Below are positions 7,693 through 17,660 of a stretch of DNA of 64,000 nt, one piece after another. The DNA is from Marinomonas atlantica (GTDB lineage: Bacteria > Pseudomonadota > Gammaproteobacteria > Pseudomonadales > Marinomonadaceae). Position 1 is the stretch's first letter. Every line of letters begins with the position of its first letter. The stretch lies in the NCBI RefSeq assembly GCF_001639725.1, contig NZ_LTAW01000006.1, forward strand, positions 186,001-250,000, read 5' to 3'. The notes under the pieces were generated by a model. The model searched no databases, had not been told where the DNA came from, and saw only the letters and a list, made by a program, of their open reading frames with translations. Made by a program: the position numbers and the translations under genes.

Positions 7693-9669
7693 CTACCTCA
7701 GCGCACTAATAAGCGTTGAAAATGTACTTTGAGCGGCTGTTAATACTTGAGCGGATGCGGTATAAGACTGCTGATATCGCAACAAATTTACGGCTTCTTC
7801 GTCCAAACTTACTGCAGACACTTGATCTCGTGCTGCGACCGATTGATTCATCACAATTTCACTCGAATTCACATTCGTTTCTAACGAGGCCGTTAAGCTA
7901 CCTACTTCAGTGACCAAAGAAGAAAAGGCTGCAGAATAAGATCGCGTTCCACCAACCGTAGACTCATTCTGTAAATTGGCCAATATCAATCCATTGTAAT
8001 TATCAGAATTGCCATTTGCATTAAATCCAATTAAAAAACTATCACCTGGTTTAGGTGGGCCATCTAGATTAATATCAAACCCTGCTCCCGCCGCTAGCCC
8101 AAGCTCCTCTAAAATATCAGTATAGTCTGTCAACGCTTGCGGGCCGGCTAAAATGTTAGCGGGTGAATTACCATCAAAGACAGTCACCTCTCCGTTTTCG
8201 TCAAATGACAAAGCCTGAGGTGAAAAATTATACAAGCCGCCACTTTGCGTAAAAGCCGAAGCGGATGGATCAGTACTTGTTATTGATGAAATACTAATGG
8301 ATGCTTCTGATAAGTTTTGATCGCCTCGAGATACAGTAATCGGCGCGGCTAACGCTAGATCATCCCCAGTGCGAGCACTTAAACGTAATGATGAAGCGGC
8401 CTCTTTCGTCGGAATAAACTGAAATCTATCATCAGATGCATAATTTGCCGGTGTGTTGACTTGGATATCAATGCCGAACTCGGGTACGGTAACGTAGTCC
8501 CCCAATGCTGCACCAGAAATATCAATAGCATCCGACTCTCGAGAAATACGCCCTTCTGGATCATACGTCACAACTTTAAACTCAGTAGCTGAGTTCATCA
8601 CCACCTCATAGGTATCTGTCGTGATTTCACTCGAAGCACCTGGCGTCACTCTAACGGCAATACTAGCTGATGAATCGTCATTATTTGGATTGTTGACGGT
8701 TTCAATAGGGGTTGTTGAAAATAAATTAATGCCGTAATCACCATTCGAGTCTAAGCCCAACTGGTTTTGCTGATTCATTGTGTCAGCCAACACCAATGCT
8801 TGCTGACCTAACATGCGTTCAGCCGTGTTAACAAACTCATTCCTAAACGCAATTAATCCTCCCATTGAACCACCAAGCTCATCAGTCGGTATACCAACTT
8901 CATAGCGACCAAAGCTTAGCTCAACTCCTACTTGGGCATCAGGATTTTTAGGGTCTGTTGTTAACCCTAATGAGTTGTTATTTCCTTGTAAAACCAAGGG
9001 CTGACCGGAGGACAGATTGACAGTCATCAGCTTGTTATCATCGTATTTCACTTTTACATCGAGAAAACCAGAGAGCTCTTTAACCAACTGCTCTTGCTGG
9101 TCACGCAATTCATTAGCTGAATTTTGTGTCGTTGTTTCTAGCTTGAATATTTGTTTATTTAAGGACCCAATTTGTTCAGTTATGTTGTTAATACTTTCGA
9201 CATTAGTTGAAATTTCATCACCCGCTAATTCACGCTGATCTGAGACATAACCCGATAACTCATTATATTGAGCAACAAGCTCCCGAAAACTTGAAAAAGC
9301 ATGCGCCCGTGCTGCACTGTCCGTTGGGTCACTATTAACATTTTGTAACGAGCTGAAAGCATTGTCTAAATAGTTGCTGATCGACACACTTTCTTCACCT
9401 ACAACAGCATCAAAAGACGACATCATAGAACGATAGCTTTCGTAGTAACTATGATTAGAGGTATCGTTCCACACCTGCTGGTTGATGTAATGATTTACAA
9501 TACGATCGGTATCTTGAATCAATACACCGCCGCCTGAACGACTCACCGTTGCAGTATTTTGGCGACTGTATCCTTCTGTATCCACGTTTGCGGTATTTTG
9601 ACCCGTCGTCGAAATACGTGCTGTACTCGACTGCAAACCGGACAAACCAATGGAATATAGACTAGACAT
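7693..9669 (-). CDS. flgK: Flagellar hook-associated protein FlgK (HAP1)
   Basis: The 658-residue first junction protein sits between hook and filament. The N-terminus (SLYSIGLSGLQSSTARISTT and GQNTANVDTEGYSRQ) holds the flg_bbr rod/hook signature. The C-terminus (EEAVNLLRYQQSYTASAQVL) is the matching helix that packs against it. The central part is variable. At 658 residues it is longer than the ~550 of enteric FlgK but normal for marine gammaproteobacteria. A 133-bp gap carrying a sigma-28-type promoter separates it from flgJ, marking the switch to late genes. Confidence 0.97.
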   Translation of the reverse strand: MSSLYSIGLSGLQSSTARISTTGQNTANVDTEGYSRQNTATVSRSGGGVLIQDTDRIVNHYINQQVWNDTSNHSYYESYRSMMSSFDAVVGEESVSISNYLDNAFSSLQNVNSDPTDSAARAHAFSSFRELVAQYNELSGYVSDQRELAGDEISTNVESINNITEQIGSLNKQIFKLETTTQNSANELRDQQEQLVKELSGFLDVKVKYDDNKLMTVNLSSGQPLVLQGNNNSLGLTTDPKNPDAQVGVELSFGRYEVGIPTDELGGSMGGLIAFRNEFVNTAERMLGQQALVLADTMNQQNQLGLDSNGDYGINLFSTTPIETVNNPNNDDSSASIAVRVTPGASSEITTDTYEVVMNSATEFKVVTYDPEGRISRESDAIDISGAALGDYVTVPEFGIDIQVNTPANYASDDRFQFIPTKEAASSLRLSARTGDDLALAAPITVSRGDQNLSEASISISSITSTDPSASAFTQSGGLYNFSPQALSFDENGEVTVFDGNSPANILAGPQALTDYTDILEELGLAAGAGFDINLDGPPKPGDSFLIGFNANGNSDNYNGLILANLQNESTVGGTRSYSAAFSSLVTEVGSLTASLETNVNSSEIVMNQSVAARDQVSAVSLDEEAVNLLRYQQSYTASAQVLTAAQSTFSTLISALR

Positions 9670-9713
9670 GCTAACAACCTCTCAGATACATAAACGCAAG
9701 TGCGTATACTTCT

Positions 9714-9740
9714 ATATCGACAGTTGATGCAATTACTTTA
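9714..9740 (-). promoter_or_regulatory. Sigma-28 (FliA) type promoter of flgKL
   Basis: On the minus strand the site is TAAAGTAA, 11 bases, then GTCGATAT. The -35 core TAAAGT is exact and 6 of 8 bases of the -10 match the consensus GCCGATAA, with exact spacing. It lies 45 bp before the flgK start. This fits the known FliA-dependence of flgKL in many gammaproteobacteria. Confidence 0.7.
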
Positions 9741-9802
9741 CCAGATTTGAATTTAATCTTAGAGGAATTGATAATTTTCGATAAACCAAACCCAAGTAAC
9801 TG

Positions 9803-10762
9803 TTATAAAAGGGTTTTAAACCACTTACTCGATAAAATACTTGAAATTTTATCGGCATAATTCGGGTCAGTGGCATAGCCACCTTTTTGCAGGAAAGCGG
9901 CAAACATTGCCGCATCATCCCCAGCTTGCAGGGCATTTTGATAGCGTTCACTGGTTTGCAAAAAATTGGCATAATCATCAAAACTCTGCTCGAAAGAATC
10001 ATAGGCGCGAAATGCTGCTCTTTCTTTCTGGGCAACACCATCACGAAACTCAAGCGTATTTACTGTTGCTCGATCGCCGGACCAACGCTGGTCAGCTTTA
10101 ATACCAAATAAGTTATAGCTAGGGCTACCATCAAACTTTGCAATTGGGTGCTTACCCCAGCCCGTCTCTAACGCAGCTTGAGCCAATATAGCTTTTGGAT
10201 CTACCCCTAACTTCTCCCCAGCTTTTTGCGCATGAGGCCAAAGTACCTGAACAAAATTATCAGGTGAATCAAACACCACCTCCTTGGCAGAAAGTGGTTC
10301 TGCAGAGGAGCCAGGAGCCTGAACGGCCACGGCAAAATCTTCGGCTGCTTTTTTGGCAACAGCCTGAATCCTCTCTGTATCCAGAGTTGATAAGTTGCGC
10401 AAAAAGTGAGTTTCTGAATCAGAGCTTTCAGGAAAATCAGGTGTGCTAGCACCAGACCCTTTTCCTTGCAGCTGCCGAATTAAAGACTCAGATAAACCAA
10501 TACCTCCAGCACTTGCTAAAGACTGAGCCATCTGAGTATGCATCATCTCGGTATATTGCTTGGTCTGAGTGCTATCAAATAAGCCTCCGCCAATATTTTC
10601 ATTAGCTTCACGCATATTCTTAAACATCATATTAATAAAGATCGATTCGAATTCTTGAGCAACTTTTTTCAGTGCCGCATCTGGGTCTTGTTGCGCTTGG
10701 TGCTTCAAACTTGCAAGAGAGTTAAAGTCTGCAAAAAAAGCATTATTATCAATTCGACTCAT
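9803..10762 (-). CDS. flgJ: Flagellar rod-cap / peptidoglycan hydrolase FlgJ
   Basis: The 319-residue protein has two domains. The N-terminal rod-capping domain (about 25-115) includes KVAQEFESIFINMMFKNMRE and GGGLFDSTQTKQYTEMMHTQ. The C-terminal glucosaminidase domain (about 165-319) includes AILAQAALETGWGKHPIA with the catalytic Glu, and a YATDPNYADKI motif. It caps the growing rod in the periplasm and opens peptidoglycan for it. Length matches the Salmonella-type bifunctional form. It follows flgI by 10 bp. Confidence 0.97.
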   Translation of the reverse strand: MSRIDNNAFFADFNSLASLKHQAQQDPDAALKKVAQEFESIFINMMFKNMREANENIGGGLFDSTQTKQYTEMMHTQMAQSLASAGGIGLSESLIRQLQGKGSGASTPDFPESSDSETHFLRNLSTLDTERIQAVAKKAAEDFAVAVQAPGSSAEPLSAKEVVFDSPDNFVQVLWPHAQKAGEKLGVDPKAILAQAALETGWGKHPIAKFDGSPSYNLFGIKADQRWSGDRATVNTLEFRDGVAQKERAAFRAYDSFEQSFDDYANFLQTSERYQNALQAGDDAAMFAAFLQKGGYATDPNYADKISSILSSKWFKTLL

Positions 10763-10772
10763 TAGAATCCCC

Positions 10773-11861
10773 TTAGATCACCACAAGATCAGCATTAAGT
10801 GCACCAGCCTGCTTTAGCCCTTCTAAAATAGCCATCACATCCCCTGGCGCAGCGCCCACTTGGTTAACGGCTCTCACAATATCATTTAAAGAAGCACCTT
10901 GAGTGAATACAAACATATGGCCACTCTCTTCATCGGTTTCAATCTCTTGACGGGGAGCAAGCTCTTGTCCAGCACCAGGCAAAATACCAGGCTGCCCTAT
11001 TTCAGGGTTAGACTTAATTGTGACGGTAAGACTGCCATGGGTGACTGCCGCAGGCGAAACCGTGACATCTTGACCGATAATGATGGTGCCAGTACGCGAG
11101 TTGACGACGATTTTTGCCCGCTCACGACCAAGCTCTACTTCAAGGTTTTCTAGAATAGATAAAAAAGTGACTCGCTGAGAAGGATCTCGTGGCGCTGTAA
11201 CACGGATAGAAGTGGCATCCAAGGACTGAGCTACACCTGGCCCCAAAAGACCATTAATTTTATCAGCAACTTGCTTGGCTGTTGTAAAATCAGGACGATT
11301 CAAATTGAACGTCAACGTATCGCCTCGATTAAAACTGTTAGCAACCGCTTTCTCTACACTGGCACCATTCGGTATACGTGCTACCGTTGGCGTCGCAATT
11401 GACTGACGGGATCCATCTGCTCCACCAGTACCAAGACCACCGACCACAAGGTTACCTTGAGCAATCGCATAAACTTGACCATCTGCACCCTTCAGTGCGG
11501 ATAATAGTAGTGTTCCACCTCGCAATGAGCTGGCATTACCTAAAGAAGAAACCGTCACATCAATCGACTGGCCGGGCTTAGAAAATGGTGGCAGAGTTGC
11601 CGTCAATGAAACGGCGGCCACATTATCGGAGTCTGTGTCCGCCCCATCCGGAAGATTAATACCAAACTGATTTAGCATACTAATGAAGCTTTGATTGGTA
11701 AAATCAGTATCGTCGCCCGTACCATTCAAACCGATCACAAGACCATAACCAAACAATTGGTTTTCACGAACACCTGCCACACTGGCAATGTCTTTAAGGC
11801 GCTCGGCCATTGCCTCGCCCGTAAAGAGCATCAATAAAAGCGTTAAACAAAAGGTCTTCAT
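10773..11861 (-). CDS. flgI: Flagellar P-ring protein FlgI
   Basis: The 362-residue subunit forms the peptidoglycan-level bushing around the rod. A cleavable signal peptide ([19 protein letters not shown]) is followed by [20 protein letters not shown], and [12 protein letters not shown] is the family signature. [10 protein letters not shown] and the C-terminal [20 protein letters not shown] region are also typical. Assembly needs the periplasmic chaperone FlgA, encoded at 19652-20341. Length is standard. It follows flgH by 19 bp and precedes flgJ by 10 bp. Confidence 0.98.
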   Translation of the reverse strand: MKTFCLTLLLMLFTGEAMAERLKDIASVAGVRENQLFGYGLVIGLNGTGDDTDFTNQSFISMLNQFGINLPDGADTDSDNVAAVSLTATLPPFSKPGQSIDVTVSSLGNASSLRGGTLLLSALKGADGQVYAIAQGNLVVGGLGTGGADGSRQSIATPTVARIPNGASVEKAVANSFNRGDTLTFNLNRPDFTTAKQVADKINGLLGPGVAQSLDATSIRVTAPRDPSQRVTFLSILENLEVELGRERAKIVVNSRTGTIIIGQDVTVSPAAVTHGSLTVTIKSNPEIGQPGILPGAGQELAPRQEIETDEESGHMFVFTQGASLNDIVRAVNQVGAAPGDVMAILEGLKQAGALNADLVVI

Positions 11862-11880
11862 GTTCTCGTTCTCTTTATGT

Positions 11881-12540
11881 TTAGAAAGGCCACCAACTTG
11901 TATTAACAGCCCTTGTTAACCAGCCCTGTTCACTACCGGACGCTAATTCACCAGTACCGGAGTATGCAATGCGGGCATCCGCCAACCGAGTTGATTGCAC
12001 GGTGTTGTCAGAGCTTATATCTTCCTCTCGGACAAGACCAGATAAACGAATGTATTCTTGACCACGATTCAAGGTGATCCACTTCTCACCTCTTACCGCT
12101 AGTAATCCATTTGGGTAAACCTCATAAACTGTGACAGTAATACTACCGGATAAACTATTACTTTGATTGGCATTAGCATTGCCTGAGAAATCACTGTTCA
12201 TGCCAGGTAAGCTTGTATCCAAACCGATTGGTAATCCTAAAATGGTAGGGTTCTGTATCGTCGCAGAAGATGATTTTGATACTGATGCAGCATTCGTTTT
12301 TGTAGAACTGGTGCTTTCAGACAAGCTGACCGTCAAAATATCCCCCACTTGACGTGCTTTTTTATCACCAAAAAACACATCCCCCATACCTGCTTGGTAA
12401 ATCCCACCATCACTCGTTTGAGTATACTGAATTGTCGGCTGAATAACGGGAGCATAGTAAGGATCATCAGATACTGGCGCAGGTTCCACCGCTGCACACC
12501 CCACCAACACCAATGGAAATAACGCAAACAAGTAACGCAT
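11881..12540 (-). CDS. flgH: Flagellar L-ring lipoprotein FlgH
   Basis: The 219-residue outer-membrane bushing protein has a lipoprotein signal ending in LVGC (Cys-15). Typical FlgH sequence follows: [20 protein letters not shown] around 74-93, the Gly/Asn/Ser-rich linker, and [20 protein letters not shown] near residues 144-163. The C-terminal [20 protein letters not shown] and WWPF ending are conserved. It lies 12 bp after flgG in the same direction. Length matches the family (about 220-240). Confidence 0.98.
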   Translation of the reverse strand: MRYLFALFPLVLVGCAAVEPAPVSDDPYYAPVIQPTIQYTQTSDGGIYQAGMGDVFFGDKKARQVGDILTVSLSESTSSTKTNAASVSKSSSATIQNPTILGLPIGLDTSLPGMNSDFSGNANANQSNSLSGSITVTVYEVYPNGLLAVRGEKWITLNRGQEYIRLSGLVREEDISSDNTVQSTRLADARIAYSGTGELASGSEQGWLTRAVNTSWWPF

Positions 12541-12552
12541 CGGATTAAACCC

Positions 12553-13338
12553 CTACAACTGTTGATTAACGAAGCTGAGCATACCATCTGCTGCTGAAAT
12601 CACTTTCGAATTCATTTCGTAAGCACGCTGAGTAGTAATCATATTAACCAACTCTTCAATCGAGTTCACGTTAGAAGACTCAAGCATGCCTTGACTAATT
12701 GCTCCCAACCCATTCTCTCCTGGGACACCCACAATTGGCGCTCCACTTGCTGTGGTTTCACCATAGAGGTTACTACCTAAAAAAGTCAGGCCAGTTGGAT
12801 TAATAAAGTTTGCTGTATTTAACGCACCAACCTCTTCTGTGTCGGTTTGTCCTGCTCGTAAAACAGATACAACCCCGTCTTCACCAATCGTAATCTCAAC
12901 TACATCAGGATCAATAGTAATGCCAGGTTGAACTAACAAACCGCTTGAATCAACAATTTCACCATTACTGTTCAACTGAAATTGACCATCTCGCGTATAA
13001 GCCATAGTTCCATCAGGCTGTAAGACCTGAAAAAAGCCTGCACCTTGAATCGCCACGTCAAGCTGACGGTCTGTAATATTGTAATCGCCTTCCTCAAAGT
13101 TCTTTTGCGTTCCCGTCACACGTACACCGGCCCCCATCTGCAATCCTGATGGCAACTCTGTGTTTTGTGAAGATAACCCACCAGGCGCTCTCAATGTTTG
13201 ATACATAAGGTTTTCAAATACCGCACGATCTTTTTTAAACGCCGTTGTCGATACGTTAGCTAGGTTGTTGGAAATCGTAGACAATTGTTTGTCCATCGCT
13301 GACAAACCCGTTTTGGCAACCCATAGCGCTGAATGCAT
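12553..13338 (-). CDS. flgG: Flagellar distal rod protein FlgG
   Basis: The 261-residue distal rod subunit begins MHSALWVAKTGLSAMDKQLS and then carries the flg_bbr signature ISNNLANVSTTAFKKDRAVF. GAGFFQVLQPDGTMAYTRDG and the C-terminal NSIEELVNMITTQRAYEMNS with VISAADGMLSFVNQQL are nearly invariant across FlgG. Length matches enteric FlgG (260). It lies 35 bp after flgF in the flgFGHIJ run. Confidence 0.98.
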   Translation of the reverse strand: MHSALWVAKTGLSAMDKQLSTISNNLANVSTTAFKKDRAVFENLMYQTLRAPGGLSSQNTELPSGLQMGAGVRVTGTQKNFEEGDYNITDRQLDVAIQGAGFFQVLQPDGTMAYTRDGQFQLNSNGEIVDSSGLLVQPGITIDPDVVEITIGEDGVVSVLRAGQTDTEEVGALNTANFINPTGLTFLGSNLYGETTASGAPIVGVPGENGLGAISQGMLESSNVNSIEELVNMITTQRAYEMNSKVISAADGMLSFVNQQL

Positions 13339-13373
13339 TGTGTGCTCCTTATCTTTTTAGAATCGCTAGCTTA

Positions 13374-14114
13374 TTAGCTACGCTCAAGAATTCGTGCCGA
13401 TGCATTTTCATTCTCACGCACCGTATTCATAACCTTGATATTCATTTCAAAACGGCGAGACAACTCCATAATACTGGTCATTTCTTCAACGGCATTTACA
13501 TTACTGCCCTCTAAAAAACCCGAAAGAACCTGAACATTATTACTTGCCAACAACGCTTCACCGTTTTTTGTGCGAACCAAACCATCTTCACCTTTAGTAA
13601 GTGACTCTGGATCCGCTGAAACCAACTTCAAGCGATTTAATGCCGTTATTTGAGTACCGTTACCGCCCTGAGGAATAATAGAAATTGTGCCATCTTCACT
13701 GATAGAAAGATCATCAAGTGGAGGTAAAAATATCGGTCCAGCTGCTCCCAAGACAGGCAAACCTGCCCCAGTTACTAATTGCCCTGAAACGGTAAGCTGT
13801 AGATCACCAGCTCGGGTATAAACCTCTTGTCCAGTCGCATCTAACGCTGCAATAAAACCATCCCCCTGTACAGCTACGTCCATTGCTCGGCCTGTCTGCT
13901 GCAAGACTCCCATATCGAAATTTGTTCCTGGGTTTTCAGTCATGGCATACACTCGTGAAGGATGAAAATCACCATTCACTTGCATAGAACGCGCTTGCTC
14001 AAAGTCAGAGCGAAAGCCGGTTGTAGAGACATTTGCTAAGTTGTTGGCATGAATGGCTTGAGCATTCATTACTTGGGTGCCACCACTCATTGCTAAATAC
14101 AGTGCTCTATCCAT
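13374..14114 (-). CDS. flgF: Flagellar proximal rod protein FlgF
   Basis: The 246-residue rod subunit has the flg_bbr N-terminus (MDRALYLAMSGGTQVMNAQA, then HANNLANVSTTGFRSDFEQA) and the C-terminal helix NAVEEMTSIMELSRRFEMNI. It is the first gene after the flgE terminator, so it starts a separate transcript covering flgFGHIJ. A sigma-54-like sequence precedes it by about 50 bp. Length is normal. Confidence 0.97.
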   Translation of the reverse strand: MDRALYLAMSGGTQVMNAQAIHANNLANVSTTGFRSDFEQARSMQVNGDFHPSRVYAMTENPGTNFDMGVLQQTGRAMDVAVQGDGFIAALDATGQEVYTRAGDLQLTVSGQLVTGAGLPVLGAAGPIFLPPLDDLSISEDGTISIIPQGGNGTQITALNRLKLVSADPESLTKGEDGLVRTKNGEALLASNNVQVLSGFLEGSNVNAVEEMTSIMELSRRFEMNIKVMNTVRENENASARILERS

Positions 14115-14166
14115 ACCCTACCCTCACTCTTCAAACTGCGCTTAAATTCGCTTATAGGGAATGTGT

Positions 14167-14183
14167 AACAAATTACGTGCCAA
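14167..14183 (-). promoter_or_regulatory. Sigma-54 type promoter candidate for flgF
   Basis: On the minus strand the sequence is TTGGCACGTAATTTGTT. The -24 element TTGGCACG is a full match to the RpoN consensus. The -12 element reads TTGTT instead of TTGCW, so it loses the C of the GC pair. Spacing is right and it lies 53 bp before flgF, after the flgE terminator. The -12 mismatch makes this weaker than the flgB site. Confidence 0.5.
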
Positions 14184-14207
14184 GTTCACAAAAGAAAGCA
14201 ACAGACA

Positions 14208-14235
14208 CAAAAAAGCCCAGCATAGGCTGGGCTTT
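14208..14235 (-). terminator. Rho-independent terminator after flgE
   Basis: Read on the minus strand, AGCCCAGC and GCTGGGCT form a perfect 8-bp stem with a 4-base loop followed by T-residues. It lies about 20 bp after the flgE stop and separates flgBCDE from flgFGHIJ. Confidence 0.85.
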
Positions 14236-14252
14236 CACATCATTAAAACCGA

Positions 14253-15947
14253 TTAACGTAAGTTGATAATCGTCTGTGTCACTGTATTTTCGGTCTCTAA
14301 CGTCTTAGAGTTCGCCTGATAGTTACGCTGCGCTTCAATCAAGGCAACCAACTCTTCAGTGATATCCACATTAGATTCTTCTAACGCACCACCTTGAACG
14401 CTACCAAAAGTACCAGTATTAGGCTTGCCGACATTTGCCGCCCCAGAGTCAGAACTTGCCACCCATGCCGTATCACCCGCTGGCGTTAAACCATCTACGT
14501 TATCAAAGTTCGCCAAGGCGATTTGACCAAGTACCGCAGTTTGCTGGTTAGTATAGCTGGCAATCAGGAAACCATCTTCATCAAAGCTAACTCCCTGCAG
14601 CTCACCCGCAGAGAAACCATCTTGGCTAAATACATCGGAACTTGATAGAGCATACTGAGTCGACTCACCCAAACTAATATCTAGCTCAGCAAAAGGATCG
14701 GTTGGATCCCAGCCTGTGATACTTAGCTGAGTTGGACTTGGTACAGAATACGGTGCATAACCTATGTACGAGCCGGTAATGTTACCCTGAGCATCAAACT
14801 GCACAACAGTATCCTCAGTTAAAAAGGGCTTATCTTGACCAGTAGCAGCATCAAAATAAGTGGATTCACCATCTACTGTTACTTTCATTTCCCAAGTATT
14901 ATTTTCGCCTTGCTTGATGAAATAATAACCAATAGTGTGCTCCTCACCCAAGGCATCATAGACCGTATTAGTATTACCGTAGGTATAAGACGATGGGTCA
15001 GCAGGATCAAACGAAGGACGAACAAAATTGTCTGCATCAGTAAAATCTGCCACAGCCAAGACACCATTTGCCAAAGGCAAATTATCTCCTGAAGGAAAGG
15101 TACCATTAATAAGCTGAATATCCGTCGGCGCACCAGGCGGCACAATATCCCCACTTACGGGCTCAGTAGCACCCGTATAAATAGGGTCAAACGCCGTGCC
15201 AGATACTGACCCATCAGCATCATCAAAGGTAACAAAAGTATCACCTAACCAGTCAGCCCCTGTATCATCAACCAGCTCACCATCTACCGTCGCATAAACC
15301 TGATACGTATTCGGAGTCTCTGCTTTAGCATAAAAGTAGGTTGCCACATGCTGAACGCCACCTGAGTCGGTCACGTTCTGCGTTTGTGTAAAGGTATAAG
15401 TATCTGGATCACCAGGATCAAAAGTCGATGAAATATACGGTGGCACATCATCTAGTCGAGAGTCTAAGTTCGATTCGATCGTAAGCGCCGTACTCGCCTC
15501 AGGTGCAATACGCTCCGTTGGGACTACAAGATCTTCAAGACTACCACCAATAATACCATCAACAGCGTTATAGCCCTGCACATTGGCACCATCATTCGTC
15601 ACCAAGTAGCCTTCTTCATTTAACTTGAAGTCGCCAGCACGCGTGTACGCTTGCGTACCACCCACATCCAAAACAAAGAAACCTGTTCCATCAACCGCTA
15701 AGTCTAGGTTGTTATCCGTATAAGAAATATTACCCGATGAAAACTCTTGTGCAATATTATTTACAGCCACACCACTACCAATAGTGTTGCTGCTACCAGC
15801 ACCAATGACATTAGTGTTGTACAAGTCACCAAACTCTACACGTGATTTTTTAAAGCCTGTTGTATCAGAGTTGGCAATGTTGTTACCCGTAGTGCTGAGA
15901 AAGTCAGCGGACGCTTTGATACCTGAAAGTGCTGTATTAAAACCCAT
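14253..15947 (-). CDS. flgE: Flagellar hook protein FlgE
   Basis: The 564-residue hook subunit carries the N-terminal MGFNTALSGIKASADFLSTT and GNNIANSDTTGFKKSRVEFG (flg_bbr) and the C-terminal helix NVDITEELVALIEAQRNYQA. The middle has two similar blocks (near YISSTFDPGDPDTYTFTQTQ, and near PSFDPADPSSYTYGNTNTV), which look like repeated D2-type domains. They explain the greater length compared with ~400 in enteric FlgE. It is the last gene of flgBCDE and ends at a clear terminator. Confidence 0.97.
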   Translation of the reverse strand: MGFNTALSGIKASADFLSTTGNNIANSDTTGFKKSRVEFGDLYNTNVIGAGSSNTIGSGVAVNNIAQEFSSGNISYTDNNLDLAVDGTGFFVLDVGGTQAYTRAGDFKLNEEGYLVTNDGANVQGYNAVDGIIGGSLEDLVVPTERIAPEASTALTIESNLDSRLDDVPPYISSTFDPGDPDTYTFTQTQNVTDSGGVQHVATYFYAKAETPNTYQVYATVDGELVDDTGADWLGDTFVTFDDADGSVSGTAFDPIYTGATEPVSGDIVPPGAPTDIQLINGTFPSGDNLPLANGVLAVADFTDADNFVRPSFDPADPSSYTYGNTNTVYDALGEEHTIGYYFIKQGENNTWEMKVTVDGESTYFDAATGQDKPFLTEDTVVQFDAQGNITGSYIGYAPYSVPSPTQLSITGWDPTDPFAELDISLGESTQYALSSSDVFSQDGFSAGELQGVSFDEDGFLIASYTNQQTAVLGQIALANFDNVDGLTPAGDTAWVASSDSGAANVGKPNTGTFGSVQGGALEESNVDITEELVALIEAQRNYQANSKTLETENTVTQTIINLR

Positions 15948-15961
15948 AATTAATTCCTCAG

Positions 15962-16666
15962 CTAACCAATAATTTCAAGCTCGGAGCTCAGTTTAAGACT
16001 GCCGACACCTTGAACATTAAGTGTAGTACCTTGCTCACCATTAATCGTAACGCTATTAATGCGAGCAGGTAATTCTGTATCTAACATTGTTACTTCGCCA
16101 TCTGCATTGCGCGAAGTCACTTTAAAGCTGTATTCACCACTTGGCACGGCTTCACCAGCGTCGTTCGTACCATCCCAAGCAAACTCTTCCTTGAGCAAAT
16201 CAATGCTCTTTACGGTCTGACCTGCTGAGTCAGTCACTTCCAGTGTATTTTTCAACGCATCATCCGGAAAGGATGTGCGCATCTGAACCGCACTACCCTC
16301 TGTAATAATAGCCGAACTTTGAGGTGCAAACACAGATTTCCCAACCAGTGTAGAAGCTGTTAACGCCTGGTTTGACATCAGTGCTTCCGTCATATTGGAC
16401 ATTTCCGATGCCATACTGGTCAAACGCTCTAACGAGCTAAACTCAGCCATCTGAGACACCATATCCCCAGTTTCTTGGGGCTGGGTTGGGTCTTGGTTTT
16501 TTAGCTGCTCGATGTACAGTTGTAAAAAAACATCTTGATTACCAATCCCTTCGGAACTTTCAGTGCTCGTCGCACTGGTAATACCGTTTTTTGCTTTTGC
16601 TTGCTCGGTGCCATATTGAGAAATAAGACCCGACAGAGCAGAATTCGCATTAATATCAGACATCAT
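15962..16666 (-). CDS. flgD: Flagellar hook assembly scaffold FlgD
   Basis: The 234-residue hook cap controls hook polymerisation and is not kept in the finished flagellum. The signature GNQDVFLQLYIEQLKNQDPT (about 42-61), followed by QPQETGDMVSQMAEFSSLER, is diagnostic. The C-terminal half contains the FlgD tudor/FnIII-like region (WDGTNDAGEAVPSGEYSFKV). It lies 8 bp after flgC and 14 bp before flgE. Two in-frame ATGs lie at the start, and either gives a normal product. Confidence 0.97.
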   Translation of the reverse strand: MMSDINANSALSGLISQYGTEQAKAKNGITSATSTESSEGIGNQDVFLQLYIEQLKNQDPTQPQETGDMVSQMAEFSSLERLTSMASEMSNMTEALMSNQALTASTLVGKSVFAPQSSAIITEGSAVQMRTSFPDDALKNTLEVTDSAGQTVKSIDLLKEEFAWDGTNDAGEAVPSGEYSFKVTSRNADGEVTMLDTELPARINSVTINGEQGTTLNVQGVGSLKLSSELEIIG

Positions 16667-16674
16667 TCACCCCC

Positions 16675-17127
16675 TTAGGATTGACCTAAGGTCAACATTC
16701 TCTGCATCATGCTTTTAGCAGAGTTCATAATTTCAACGTTGGTTTGAAACGAGCGCGATGCAGACATCATATCGGCCATTTCTTCTACTGGATTTACATT
16801 TGGATAGAAGACATAACCCTCTTCGTTTGCCATCGGACTATTAGGCTCATAACGAGGCTGAAGAGGGGCATCTGACTCTACGATTCCAGACACTTGAACT
16901 CCCATACCAGAAGCACCTTCCATCACATCATCAGAGGCATTCCAACCGCGATTACGCATTTCTTGAGTCATCATTTGCTCAAACACTGGCTTGCGCGCAC
17001 GATAGGTTTGATCAGCTGAGCTTGCCACACTGTCGGCATTGGCAATGTTCGATGCCACAGTATTCAACCTGACAGTTTGTGCACTCATGGCTGATCCGGA
17101 AATGGCAAAAATATTATTCAATGACAT
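16675..17127 (-). CDS. flgC: Flagellar proximal rod protein FlgC
   Basis: The 150-residue rod subunit begins MSLNNIFAISGSAMSAQTVR, followed by NTVASNIANADSVASSADQT (flg_bbr). The C-terminus (NPVEEMADMMSASRSFQTNV) is the standard closing helix. Length is slightly above the enteric 134. It begins 2 bp after flgB. Confidence 0.97.
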   Translation of the reverse strand: MSLNNIFAISGSAMSAQTVRLNTVASNIANADSVASSADQTYRARKPVFEQMMTQEMRNRGWNASDDVMEGASGMGVQVSGIVESDAPLQPRYEPNSPMANEEGYVFYPNVNPVEEMADMMSASRSFQTNVEIMNSAKSMMQRMLTLGQS

Positions 17128-17129
17128 TA

Positions 17130-17525
17130 TTATTGTCCTCCAGTCAGCGCTTTCTTCATGCCGCTGATTTTTCTATCCAAAAACATGAAACTTGTATCGA
17201 ATTGCAATGAATTCTGAGCAAACTCAGATTGTTCTCGCTGCATGTCTACTGTATTGCCATCTAGTGATGGCTGACTTGGATTGCGATATAAGAGTTCATC
17301 AGTGCTAGACAAAGAGCTTTGACCCGCAATGTGCTGATCGTCGTTACCCGACAACGAAATACGGTTTCTTTCAGATGACAACATTGACTCAAACGACATA
17401 TCACGTGCTTTGTAATGTGGCGTATCTGAGTTTGCAATATTGTTGGCCAGTACAGATGCACGTGCTGTACGAAACAGCAACATTTGATCGTGCCCAGCAA
17501 ACGCATCTTTGAAAGAAATCGCCAT
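17130..17525 (-). CDS. flgB: Flagellar proximal rod protein FlgB
   Basis: The 131-residue first rod subunit opens the flgBCDE operon. MAISFKDAFAGHDQMLLFRT, then ANNIANSDTPHYKARDMSFE, is the FlgB version of the flg_bbr signature. QREQSEFAQNSLQFDTSFMF is the C-terminal helix. A near-consensus sigma-54 promoter lies 48 bp upstream and the cheR terminator lies beyond it, so flgB starts a new transcript. Confidence 0.97.
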   Translation of the reverse strand: MAISFKDAFAGHDQMLLFRTARASVLANNIANSDTPHYKARDMSFESMLSSERNRISLSGNDDQHIAGQSSLSSTDELLYRNPSQPSLDGNTVDMQREQSEFAQNSLQFDTSFMFLDRKISGMKKALTGGQ

Positions 17526-17572
17526 ATAAACTCCGCAAAAGACAACTCAAAATTCTTATTACTCAATTAGAA

Positions 17573-17589
17573 AGCAAATAAGATGCCAA
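17573..17589 (-). promoter_or_regulatory. Sigma-54 (RpoN) type promoter of flgBCDE
   Basis: On the minus strand the sequence is TTGGCATCTTATTTGCT. The invariant GG and GC have exact spacing and both TTGGCA and TTGCT match the consensus. It lies 48 bp before flgB and after the cheR terminator. RpoN with a FleQ/FlrC-type activator is the known control of this operon in Pseudomonas and Vibrio; the activator genes are outside the window. Confidence 0.8.
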
Positions 17590-17660
17590 CAAAAAAACTC
17601 CATGCTTTTCATATAGATAACCTAGAAAAAAACAAAAAGTGGCAATAGGCGGCAAACAAA